Shown: piece after piece, positions 33,101 through 44,196 of the stretch
Layout: every line of letters begins with the position of its first letter
How positions within the stretch are numbered: position 1 is the first letter of the stretch
Assembly (NCBI GenBank): GCA_012932295.1
Contig: JAAONU010000013.1
Coordinates: 8,644,821 to 8,708,820, forward strand
From: Cyclina sinensis
Taxonomy: Eukaryota > Mollusca > Bivalvia > Venerida > Veneridae
Direction: 5' to 3'
DNA: 64,000 nt
Translations under genes and position numbers: made by a program
Notes under the pieces: generated by a model
Database searches by the model: none
Seen by the model: only the letters and a program-made list of their open reading frames with translations
Told to the model about the DNA's origin: nothing

Positions 33101-36100
33101 ATGTGCTCTGTCAGTGTATGAAGTTTGAATAAAATCCCTCTAGCAGTTTTGGAGTTATGCTCCGGACAAAATTTATCAAGTAAATTTGATAAATCGGAAT
33201 AACTCTAAAAAAAGGCAAGGTAGAGTTATTGGACTTGCACATTGCACTACCTACCAATGTGCTCTGTCAGTGTATGAAGTTTGAATAAAATACCTCAAGT
33301 AGTTTTGGAGTTATGCTCCGGACAAAATTGTTTCGGACGGACGCACGGACGGACGAAGGGCATTCCTAATATCCCCTCCGCCTTTGGCGGGGGGATAAAA
33401 AAAAATTGTCCTCATTGTCACCACCTTAAAAAAACTATTTGGACTGTACTTGTACTTGCTTTCAGCGTCATCTGCTGAAATTTATTCTACTTAACTCCAT
33501 CAAGCTTAAGATTTTCATTTCTGCATTTTTATATTTGTTATCTTATACAAATTTTCAATATTAACTAATTAAGAGACATTAATTTACATGAGCATCAGCC
33601 GTCAGTATATGGAATGCATTGTACACTTGAGTTTCCGTCACACCACCTCCTACGTCGAGGAAGTTTGCCGGCTCCCCACCAAACAATTTGATAATGTCCA
33701 TGGTAGCCATAGCTAAACCAGCACCATTCACTGAAAAAAAAATTTTACTGCTATGCATGAAATAAACAGTCCTTTTTAGTGTTATCAGATAAAGCTGTAA
33801 CTACATGTAACTATACTTGTCACTTTAACAACCTACAGATTATAAATGGAGAGGTCAATGCAAAAAAAGAGCTATCTGCTTCTAGAAAATGATAGCACAT
33901 AGAACTTTTAGCATTCACTCATGCTGTACAGTGTTCAGGTACCAGACGTGTAAGTAGCCTTTGGTTAAATTCCCAGAAAAAAGAAATATGCATGAAAATA
34001 ATGCAAAAAATTTAATACAAAGAATAACTTTCAGCAAAAACAAAAATGAGGCCCACCTTTAAAAACTTTCTGTTCTTCACTTAATCTTGAAAAAAAATCA
34101 GCCTGTTCACTTCTTTACAGTTAGTCATAATTAGTTTTAAATGGAAAGGTATGGTCTTGAAAGAAATCAGGCCTATAATCTTGGTCTATAGAACTCACTG
34201 TTTTTTTTTTACATACACATACACATATTTCATTCTAAATCTCTGCAAATGTAAATAATACTGCTTTCAATAAAAGCAGAAAATCTGAACACTTAAAAAG
34301 GCCATAACGTTAAAATCAACTTTGACTTAAACATTACACAAAAGATGCTAATGGTCCTGTAAATTTATTTTGCACCAAACACCTAGATTTTCAAACAAAA
34401 AGAATGCTGTTTGTCTTTCTTAGTTTACTTGAACCTCTGATTCCAGCGTTTTTACCCCACCATTATTCTGCTTTCAACTTTGACACAGATTACAAGACTC
34501 ACTATTTACCTAGACACCCTATATTTCCCTCCAGTCCTATATAATACAAGACTCACTATTTACCTAAACACCCTATATTTCCCTCCAGTCCTATATAATT
34601 CAAGATTCACTATTTACCTAGACACCCTATATTTCCCTCCAGTCCTATATAATTCAAGACTCACTATTTACCTAGACACCCTATATTTCCCTCCAGTCCT
34701 ATATAATTCAGGTGATGCTCTGTGGCCTCCACTTCACGTGGGTCTGTCTCAGATAGATCATCCATGGCAAATATATCTGCCTGTCTGTACTCTGCGTTGT
34801 CATCAAAATTCATTTTGGCATCAAAACATACAACTGAAAATTTCAATTTATACACACCAATCAAAAATTTATCAGTACAAGACCAATTAACATTCAATCA
34901 ACCAACATACATAAACATGCTATGACAGTATAGAATTCATTTGGAATGAATAATAAAGACAGACACACAAATAAACAAGAAAATCCTAATTTGAACTATA
35001 ACTTCATTAATTTGTTGTAAGAGTTATATGACTATATGACAACTGTGTAAGAATCAGCAACAATTTTATTCTCTTCTATATGGCATGCAAACCCTACGAT
35101 ATTTGTATCAAATACATCTACCGGTAATCATTTCACAAAGAGCAGTTTTATAGTTTCAAAGTTAAACAAGAGATGTTTGTGAAACACTTATGTCCCCCAC
35201 CCCCACCGGCAGTATACATTATGGGCAGTGTACATGGAAATGAAATTTACTTTTTGAACTTAAAATCACTAGGGGTTATCTACAGGTACTATCTGAGATG
35301 CATCAACCTATCAAGTATGACATGTCTAAGCTAAAACTGGACCTGCATTTTATTAAAAAAAATCGATATACCAAATTTTATTTCAGTATGTGCAACCTCT
35401 GCAAAGAAAAGGAACGGAAATTGCAAATAATTGGAATTATTCTAAGTCCAAGGGGCATAACTCTGTCAAAAATTGCTCGATCACACCCAAAACAGAACTT
35501 GACCTAGATATTCTTATGAAAAATCTGTATACTAAATTTCATTTCGGTATGTGCAATCACTGCGAAGAAAAGGAACGGGAACTGCAAATAATTGGAATTT
35601 TTCTAAGTCCAAGGGGCATAACTCTGTCAAAAATTGCATGATCGTAACCAAAGCACAACTTGACCTAGATATTCTTATGATAAATCTGTACACCAAATTT
35701 TATTTCAGCATTTGCAACCTCTGCGAAGAAAATGAACGGAAACTGCAAATAATTAGAAATTTTCTTAGCCCAAGGGGCATAACTCTGTCAAAAATTGCTT
35801 GATCAAACCCAAAACAGAAATTGACCTAGATATTCTTATGATAAATCTGTATACCAAATTTTATTTCAGTATGTGCAATCTCTGCGAAAACATGAACGGA
35901 AACTGTTGGTGGACATACAGACAGACTGACAGACATCAGCAAAGCAATATGCCCTCCCTTTTCCAAAGGGGGGTATAAAAGTCTTTAAATTAGAACCTCT
36001 GCCATCTGGAGTCTCAACAAATGGGTTGATCTCTATTTGTGTGGCATCAACATCTACAAACATCTTGTACAGTTTTGCTACCTGATCTGATGCCTGGAAA

Positions 36101-39100
36101 CAAGAGAATTAAAATCATGCTTTTCATCACTTCTTTCTGCACTATGACTTTTTAACAAAATTTTTCAAAGCACTTTTGTTTCAAAATTTGAAGGAAAAGC
36201 AACCTATGCATGCATAGGGGAATCAGTTTCAGCAGGCTGAATTATGGAAAGAGATCTGCTGCCACATTTAATTTTGTATCATCCTGAAACACAATACACT
36301 CAAGTCGCCAATAACGGATCTTCCCCAATAGCGGATCGAAAATATTTTTGTAATTTCTCACAACAAATACAGAATGAGCTTTTTTGGAACTATCAAGATC
36401 AGAATGTAGGGCATTCATCCTCGTGTCAAAATAACAAAAAATGTTTGTCTAAACCGAAAGTAAATGAAATCTATCTTAGCTGAAAGATTGACCTGTCGCA
36501 TTATGAGCGCGCGAAAAGCCTTGTTCTGAAACCCGCTGTAAGAATTCAACATTAGTTAGGGAGAGTTCGCATAAAGAGAAACTTGCCGAGTCTTGTTATA
36601 TTTTGAGAATAACCCATATGTACACTGCTAAAACAGTCGCACGTCCTAAGAAGTAGGTAGTATACATTTTATTTGGCTGAAAGTAATGTGATGTGTAGTC
36701 GCCAATAGCGGATAGCTGAATTGTGAAAAAGACAATAATGGGAATCGTCTCAAAACTGCTTTCGACTGTCAAACGGCGAATGTATCAGTCATTATGTTTG
36801 ATCCAATAGCTATACAAATGTATTTGAAGGCAGAAGAATTTAAATAGCAAAATATTTTAGAACAATTAGATCCTCAAATTACTGGTGAACCTGTCCCCAT
36901 TTTCCCACCTTGGTCTGCTCCAAGTGAAGAGGCGGTGGTGTTGTTATACCATGCAAATATACAATTGTCTTACCTGACAGGTCGCTTCTCAATAAACATT
37001 ATGGCTGTCTTTTAAGGCTTATCAAATCAATACCTGAAGGTTCAGTATTATCTTTATCAGTTCAAGAAACGGTTGATACGTAAATAAAGCATTAAAATGT
37101 ATATTCAAATCTCTTGTACATTTATTTCATTAATGTTTCATTTCTTCCTGTAAAATTTGGTATGTTTTCACCACTAAGATTGATTTTACAATGACAACGT
37201 TGCAAAAGAATAAAAAAGAGATTCAATAAGTTACATTTTTGCTTTTGAAACGGTCCCTGGTCACTTGATCCTGTATTGGGGAAAATGATCCGGTACTGGA
37301 GACAATTGCTACCGTAAACAAAACATGTTATCAGTGATAGTGTAAAGCTTATCCATTAAGATCATATATATGTTTGAAAGATCTCTTAATATGCTTTGTA
37401 ACCCACAAAACTTTAAATTCTTCTCAGCTTTTAACTAACGACATTTTCATGAACAATGCTTAGCGATCCGTTATTGGCGACTTGAGTGTACCACACAGAT
37501 AATTGAATAAAGTTCAAATATTATTTCATCTGAAACACAATACCACACAGATAATTGAATAAAGTTCAAATATTATTTCATCTGAAACACAATACCACAC
37601 AGATAATTGAATAAAGTCCAAATATTGTTTACAGATAATTGAATAAAGTTAAAATATTTCAATTTACAGACAATTAACCACCATTCTGAACCATGACAAA
37701 ATGGATACTCAAAAACTTTGCATGTTATATCATCCATGTTTTCATCACCAGCATCACTGGTACTCAAATCAAGTATGATATAATGCCATTTAATAACACT
37801 ACCCATATATTATATGTGTACTAGTTACAATTGTAGTCATTAACTGCTGTGCAAATAAATATAATATCTGACTGTTTCAAAGCCATACTTTATTGCTTCA
37901 AAACCATATGCAATTGGCTAGAGGGGAATGTAGATAATGTTACATTTAGATGACTGTCAGCATTCAAACCCAAGACTGGCTTGTGGCCTCTATTAACTGG
38001 TATAAATGGGGTTTCTAAATCATCAATATTAACAGAAATGATGATGAAGTGTGTACAAATGTGTAATACAGTTAAATATGTTGGAGACTTACAAGTTTGT
38101 GTTTCTTGCCTGTAAAACCTAGTTTCTCAGCCACTCTGTCTGCAGCCTCCTTACTCAAACCTTCCATAATGTCAACAGGTTCCTGAATATATACAACAGA
38201 TAATAAAAATATTTCAGCAAAGTTTGTTAAGCTGATCTGTAAGTCTGAAGCAGTACTGACTTGGTTCTAAGAATATCTAAGGTCTGCTAACAAAGACTTC
38301 GAAAATTCCAAGAAATGTGGAATTAAGCTTTTCCACAGATATTTGACAGAAAACAAATTTAAAGCAGAGCTTTCACTTAAAATGATAAATACCCCCATAT
38401 CCTGCCATGTGATAGGAACAAAAGCAATAGGAAATCTAAAATGCAATCTAAAGCGACAACTGCACACAAGATACTTACATATCATGTTTCACTGCATTAC
38501 AACGCTCCAAACTGAAGATATTGATTGGAAACAATTTTCTATTTTCAGCGTAAATGACCTTGACCTTTATCCCAAACACCCCGAATGTAATGCAAAATGA
38601 AAACTGCAAACAAGCTACTAAAAAACCAGTTTCATTGCACTACAACAATCCAAAGTAAAGTTATTGACTGGATTTTTCCCCCTATTCAGCAACTAACAGT
38701 GACCTTGACTTGATAGCAGACGTCCTTAAGTGATCTAAAGAGACAATTGCATACAGGCTACTCTGACACCAAGTTTCACTGAATTACAATATCCCAAAGC
38801 AAACTGATTGATCATAAATAATTTTTACCATTTTTAGTGTTAGTGACCTTGACTTGATAGCAGATATCCTTAAGTGATCCAAAGTGACAATTTCATACAG
38901 GGTACTTTGACCCCAAGTTTCACTGAATTACAATATCCCAAAGCAAATTGATTGATCATAAACAATTTTTTCTATTTAAAGTGTTTGTGACCTTGATCTT
39001 GATAGAAGACATGCAAATGTAAACTTAAATGATAAATGTATACAAGCTACTTACAAATTAAGTTTCATTGCATAACCTCAAACTGAGTTTGTGGGGGGGT

Positions 39101-41856
39101 ATTATGACGATACTCTGCAAATGTCTAAACATTTTGTAACAACAGAAATTGTTGGTTAACATGACAACTTTCCATCACTTTTATCTTTAAAATGGTATGT
39201 AAGCTGTAACTTCTTAGAAACACAAAACATAATAATTTATACGTATTTAACCTTGACTGCAATGAAAGCTATTCAAGCTCATTTGAGTTACTATCAGGAC
39301 ATCATCTACTTTAGAAAAAAGGCAGTAATATACATTACTACAATGCAATTCATAAACCAGGTTAAAGGGGGCATAGAATGCTAAACTGTCTTTGCCAAAG
39401 GAAATATCTTTTGCCACAGCTAGTATTCAAATCTGGGACCTACTGAACTGAATCAAACTGTTATTTCAGAAATTGTATGCTAAGACAAAACAGAAGAATA
39501 GGTTTCTCTGCATTAAGGCTATTGCTTCATCTTACATGAAATATAGCATCTGGATTCTTCTCAGCGACCTCCTCAATGTCAACACCCCCTTGAGCACAGC
39601 CCACTATCACAGGTCCATTAAACTGTCTGTCCAGAAGGATAGCAATGTATGTTTCTCGTGCAATGTCCAGAGCCTCTGCTACCATCACTTTCTTTACGAG
39701 AACACCATCTCCATGTGTCTGTTTTGTGACTAGTTTGTGGCCTATCATATTTGAGACCAACTCTGCAACTTCAGTTGGGCTGCAAAAAAAAAATGAAGAA
39801 GAATAGATCAGAATAAAAACTTTCTCTGATATTAGATCCATCTACTGATGCAAAGGAAAACAATTCACCTGTTTTAACACTGAAGTCACATAAAATTCAT
39901 TGTAATTAGTTCAAGTAAAACTGACTGACACATCATCTGACACAAACTAAAAGCATGAATAAAATCCCTGCAATCATTTATATATCAATTTCAAAACTAA
40001 ATAGTTCTGATATTTTTAAAACTAAACAACGTTCACACTGACAACACACATAAACCTATTCAAATTTTATCATAAATTCTTCTTACTCTTTTGTAAGTTT
40101 AACTCCACCCTTGAAACCATTTGAGAACACTCCCTTCCCTCGTCCACCAGCTAGAATCTGTGCCTTTACAACATACTCTCCTGCATCTGTAATTATGAAA
40201 ACAAATCTGGTACAATCTGTAGGCCTAAATTATCACTACTATAAATGGCAGCACTAACCTACTCCTGACAAAGAGAAATCATTTTGCGAGGCAAAGTACC
40301 GGTAAATAAAATTCTAACAGCTTTTACATGTACAAGGTTTTCAAACTATGGAACAACTTTTTCATTCAATTGACAATATTAAGTTTTTAGCTAAGTGAAA
40401 TGAATGCAGGCCAGAATTTTTCAATAAAACAATTGCAAATGTAATATGCTATACCATTAAATGCTCTAGGCTTCCAAATGTCAGAATATGTACAAATGTA
40501 CCATTCAATACTTACTCAATCTTGATGGCACAGCTTTGGCATCTTCTGCATTCTCAACCACCTCAAAATGCTGCACCTCTATCTCATGATCTCTCATCAA
40601 TGTCTTACTCTGGTACTCCTGTAAGTGCAGCCATCTTTTCTGCAGACATCCTGACAGCACCTTGAATATACATATATAACACAAATGAAGTGCATGTCAG
40701 ATTGCAAAAACCTGTATAATGAAAATCAGTGTGACAAATAACATAAGAAAATTATTTCCTGGAGCTTATTATCTCAACTGTCACTAGATAAGCTGTCACT
40801 TTAAAGAGAAATTGTCACTAGATAAATTGTTACTTTACTGAGAAATGATCGTTCCAACCAACAGCAAAAGGTCCTTAACATCATTTTATGATACAAAACA
40901 AACCAACAGACATTCCTTTTCCTACCTCAAGGAAGCAACACATCTCTACACATAGTAAACCGTTTTAAGCAATGGTAAGTTTTCTTTGTAAAACACCTTT
41001 TGCATACAAATGTAATAACATCCCATAAGCTAAAACATAAAACTGGTCCCCTAAAACAGCCAAGCAAGTTGTAGAGTACTTCTGCCAAGCAGTGACTCAG
41101 TATGTGAAATAAGCCACAGACTGTATGCCAACAACAGACAATATGAAACCGACTATGGATAGAAAGTCGACGTAAATGCTGTATATCAATGAAAAAGGTT
41201 GTCAATATGTTACACTAAGCAGTGTTCATTGCGTATTTTAATATGTTTTATAAAATCCAAGCGCTCGGACACCAGCATTCTGCTTTCACACAAAATTTCA
41301 TGTTTATGGACGGGTGGGTGGGGATTTTTTTGTTGCCTTCCTGGTGGTTTTTATATATATAATCGTTTTTTTTCTGGCTTTTTAAGTTAACTGTTGATAG
41401 AATTTCAGGCTCCTGTGCCAAGTGATAACATTGAGCTTTTAGCTATTTGTTTGAGACTGAGTGGTGAAGGCTTTGAGAAAACAGGCATGCTACCAACAAT
41501 GTCTGTAAAATAATGCATGCCTGAAGAGAATCTGAATAAAATGTGGTACACCATAAAGGTAATTATCATTATTAACATTCAAAATGCAATGACAAACTTG
41601 TACTGTTAGGACTCCCCGTGCAGTATATCAAAAGGCGATAAGCATGATAAGCGTTTTTCAACCATGATCAATTTGCAAATTCATTCCACTCTGTCAATGG
41701 GCAAAGTAACTTTGCCTGATCAGTCGTTCTAAACTAAATATATATATTTGATTGCAAAAACGAGATCGAGTTCTCTTGTCATACCCTTGTTCTGGCTGTC
41801 GATCTGAAAAAATGTTTTGACAGGCCGTGTCGTAGCGAGCTCAAGGGCGCAGCCAT
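30101..41856 (-). CDS. SUCLG2: succinate-CoA ligase beta subunit, GDP-forming type (10 exons)
   Basis: Nucleotide-binding subunit of the mitochondrial matrix TCA-cycle enzyme that interconverts succinyl-CoA and succinate with GDP/GTP. Coding exons in gene order are 41785-41856, 40516-40660, 40087-40186, 39536-39779, 38093-38182, 35997-36093, 34672-34833, 33588-33730, 30597-30717 and 30101-30216. They total 1290 bases, 429 residues, close to the human length. The first exon gives an Arg/Ser-rich leader ([19 protein letters not shown]). [14 protein letters not shown] and the MVAEALD-RETY block belong to the ATP-grasp region. [25 protein letters not shown] and [13 protein letters not shown] follow, then [12 protein letters not shown] and VVRLEG in the ligase domain. 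[16 protein letters not shown] and VRLEG favour SUCLG2 over SUCLA2. All phases agree. The donor at 35997 is GTTCTA, which is weak. Confidence 0.93.
31380..31960 (+). repeat. tandem array of about 153-base units
   Basis: Four units containing GGTCAGTGGGAAGGTC and CTTACTAATAAGGAAGTTAT, in the last SUCLG2 intron but one. The array ends in GATGGACGGACGGACTGACAGG. Confidence 0.75.
32125..32190 (+). repeat. right end of a modular tandem-unit element
   Basis: GCGGACAGATGGATGGACAG followed by the hairpin CCTCCC-TTC-GGGGG and ATAAAAAT, the same end layout as at 33340-33400 and 35930-35980. It may terminate the array at 31380-31960. Confidence 0.5.
32352..33400 (+). mobile_element. modular tandem-unit element, nested or duplicated
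   Basis: The left end is AACAAGAG plus the palindrome CCATGT-TAC-ACATGG. Core units are about 155 bases (CAATGTGCTCTGTCAGTGTATGAA, GGCAAGGTAGAGTTATTGG). The right end is GGACGGACGCACGGACGGACG followed by the strong hairpin CCCCTCCGCC-TTT-GGCGGGGGG and ATAAAA. A degraded internal right end at about 32740-32810 indicates a nested or duplicated copy. Confidence 0.65.
34492..34710 (-). repeat. 54-base minisatellite made of a SUCLG2 exon end and its splice donor
   Basis: Four nearly identical 54-base units. Each holds the last 37 or so coding bases of SUCLG2 exon 7 (encoding [11 protein letters not shown]) plus the splice donor GTAAATAGTGAG. Only the gene-proximal unit (exon end at 34672) is needed for the conserved junction CLVNGAG; the other three lie in the intron. 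Reading into the intron meets an in-frame TAG seven bases after the exon end. Confidence 0.9.
35166..35980 (+). mobile_element. modular tandem-unit element, third complete copy
   Basis: The left end is AACAAGAG with the palindrome TGTTT-GTG-AAACA. The core is about four units of roughly 161 bases (CTAAGTCCAAGGGGCATAACT, GACCTAGATATTCTTATGA). The right end has ACAGACAGACTGACAGACATC and a hairpin with CCCTCC and GGGGGG arms around TTTTCCAAA. It lies in a SUCLG2 intron directly beside the exon at 35997-36093. Confidence 0.65.
36297..37488. mobile_element. TA-flanked DNA transposon with 24-base perfect inverted repeats
   Basis: A 1192-base element whose first 24 bases (starting CACTCAAGTCGCCAATAACG) are the exact reverse complement of its last 24. 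It is flanked by TA on both sides (36295-36296 and 37489-37490). The flanks join to CACAATACCACACAG, which occurs uninterrupted in the adjacent 52-base repeat, confirming the insertion site. TA duplication and this end fit Tc1/mariner or pogo-like elements. An internal frame from 36794 has two stops; no intact transposase is seen. Confidence 0.8.
37491..37660. repeat. 52-base tandem repeat (about three units)
   Basis: Direct tandem units containing ACAGATAATTGAATAAAGTT, the last partly degenerate. The TA-flanked transposon sits at the left edge inside a unit, so the array or its seed existed before that insertion. Confidence 0.85.
38480..39070 (+). repeat. tandem repeat of about 150-base units in a SUCLG2 intron
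   Basis: Three or four diverged units with phrases such as AGTTTCACTGAATTACAATA and GTGACCTTGACTTGATAGCA. It lacks clear AACAAGAG or GGAC-run ends, so it may be a truncated relative of the other arrays. Confidence 0.6.
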
Positions 41857-42260
41857 TTTTTGTCACGTGACAGAATGTGACTCGGACGTACTTATTGCCT
41901 GTACTAAATAGTTCTTAAATTGAAGATAAAGAACGCAATAATTTGCCATTATTCAAATCATTTTTCAAGTTCATACAGTTTTAAATTATATTTTGCTATC
42001 AGTCAATGAAAGTTGTTGAAAATATCACTCAATTTATAATTTAACATATTTTTAAAAAAAGATATTCCTGCGCGACATCCATTCCATCCTGGCTCTTTTA
42101 AAATCGCCCGGACGAAAACAAATCTTTCTGGATACCCACGTGTTTTAAATGTAAATGACACCTCCATTGGATAATATTTAGCTTAAACACTTATTCTTCA
42201 CTTTTTAGAATTTTAATTGTCTCTTTTGTTTTGTTTTAGCCTTGGTTGGACAATTAACGA
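41857..42260. promoter_or_regulatory. head-to-head promoter region of SUCLG2 and DMTF1
   Basis: Lies between the SUCLG2 start codon and the presumed first noncoding exon of DMTF1. It has two CACGTG E-boxes: the palindrome TCACGTGA at 41863-41870 and one at 42137-42142. CpG dinucleotides are commoner here than in flanking DNA and there is no TATA box near either gene. An AAAATGGC core overlaps the SUCLG2 start codon (41856), resembling a YY1/TISU-type element for short leaders. The exact DMTF1 start site cannot be seen. Confidence 0.5.
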
Positions 42261-42463
42261 TTCAAAATGGCGTTCCTGTGGTTTATTTCCTGGATTTTCT
42301 TATCAGTTACAATATTTAAAGCTAATGTCAGCTGTTGTCAATATCGACAATAATGATAGATTTTATTTCGAATCTGTTTTGTCAGATGTTATGCCGCATT
42401 GTGCTCTTGTCATTTTGTTTTGTGATTCAATTTTATGACATTTAGCATACAGTAACTGTATAC

Positions 42464-42945
42464 TGTAGTAACCTGGCCTATCAGCTAAATTTTGGGATCC
42501 TTGTACTAACCATGGATAACGTTATTTAACTTGCTAACGTTCTCAGACACTCCAACCATGTCACCAAAGAGCTAGCCCAACAGCGAGGCTGTTTGAAGTG
42601 CCTTATATACCTGATGTCCACTACACTCCTCCCCTCTTTAACCTTCAGGAGAGTCCGAGACGGGCATCATTCTGCTCCAACTGTGCAAGGGAATCAACCC
42701 TGCACTTCTAGTGCACACAGGCACTAACCAAGGTAAAGACCTGGCGAAGGTTCGCGGAATACCGCTGCCAGTATAGTAACCTGGCCTACATGTATGAGCT
42801 CAATTTTTGGACACCCATCCGAGTACTAACTGTGGATAACATTGCTTAACTTGCTAATGTTCACAGACACTCGAAACATGTCGCTAAAGAGCTAGCCCAA
42901 CAGCAAGGCTTTTGGAAGTGCCTTATATACCCGGTGTCCGCTACA
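42464..42945 (-). mobile_element. TRIM-like miniature LTR retrotransposon
   Basis: Two diverged direct repeats, 42464-42625 and 42772-42945 (TG...CA ends, about 80 percent alike by eye), flank only about 146 bases. Read on the minus strand, each repeat carries a TATATAAGG promoter-like stretch. The interior begins with TGGCAGCGG just after the first repeat (candidate primer binding site) and ends in the purine run AAAGAGGGGAGGAG before the second. There is no gag or pol. No target duplication was identified. It lies in the first DMTF1 intron. Confidence 0.6.
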
Positions 42946-42949
42946 ATTT

Positions 42950-44190
42950 ACGTGTAGTAACACATTTGTTTAGTCTCTATGCTGGGAGTTTTTAGACATC
43001 TCTCCTTCCTAGCGTAGTTGACTTAATTTGAATACGTTTGAATACCAAAGGAAATGACACAAGCAAGAAAAAGTACTATATCCAGCAGTTTGGACCTCTG
43101 TGCCAGTTTCAAAGCAAGTTAACAGAGGTTTCACCCCCAAAGACAGGGATTAATATAAGCTGCAAATACTAACTTCCCAATCAATGTAAAATAAATAAGT
43201 TTAAAAAAGACTAAGATATTTCATCCAAAAACATATTTATCATAATATTTCAAAATGATAGATATGATAAACAGTTATTAATGATTTTAGCATGACAACA
43301 TTATTTTGTAATGTTATTTAAAAATTCAGACTACTAGTGTTGTAGGTTCTTGACTGACATCTGTCATAAGACTCAAATTGTCTTTGCTGTACATCCTTTT
43401 TGAATTTTATACAAGGATTCAGCATTATTTTTTGTTTGTCAAGATAATGCTTTATTTAAGCCTAAACATTTTCAAATTACTTTAAATCTTTAACTTTTTA
43501 ACTTAAGTTAAAATTAATAATTTGATAAATGTTTATAATTTATTTCATATAATAAAATACTTGTAACTTATTTTTATAAATGTTGAATCATTTATTCTGT
43601 CATGATGTGATGCATTTTGGCTTGTCTCAGATATCCAGATTGAATTGCCAGTTTAATATGTAGAGTAACCAGCGGCTTGCAAAAACTTTTATTCCTTCTT
43701 GTAATTTAAGTCCTAGGATCTCATTAAAGTGAGCCAAATGATAGTTGTTACAAGGTGTTAGTTAGTTTCATGTTGGGTAGCTGTAAACATATTTTCATGT
43801 GATCTTAGGAAATATTTAGCTAATTTTGTGATGGCAAAAATTGAGGACTGTTCCAATAATATTGTGTCACTATGCTCACAAGATTATCATATATAGACTT
43901 ACCAATAAAACTTGAAAAAACTTACTTGGACCAAAAGAGAAATTATTTATTTTAAAAAATGTTCCAAAATTTCAGCGAAGTATCGAAGATTATTTGCATT
44001 CTGGTGATTGAAACTTAGATAAAAGAAACTCCTATACTTTAATTTTTATTTTGGTTGTAGCAGTTTTCAACAGTGACAGATTTTGCCTGAATAAAATGTT
44101 CAAAAATCTTAAAATATTTCAGCTAGAGTAGTGGTTACTTCAGTAAACTGTGTAAAACTTCTTGAGTGTTAAAAGGTGTTAAATTTTATT
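42950..44190. other. intronic DNA upstream of the DMTF1 start codon
   Basis: AT-rich DNA between the TRIM-like element and the first coding exon. It ends in the acceptor TTTATTTCTAG at 44195. No other feature recognised. Confidence 0.5.
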
Positions 44191-44196
44191 TCTAGG

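Noticed and set aside
34480..34890. 136-residue plus-strand protein with an 18-residue repeat
   Set aside because: It is the antisense reading of SUCLG2 exon 7 and its 54-base minisatellite.
35298..35802. Overlapping small proteins of about 70-83 residues
   Set aside because: They are successive units of a tandem repeat read in one frame, with no independent evidence of coding.
42266..42352. 28-residue signal-peptide-like small protein (MAFLWFISW start)
   Set aside because: Too short and likely within the DMTF1 5' region; the AAAATGGCG context may instead be a YY1-type promoter motif.
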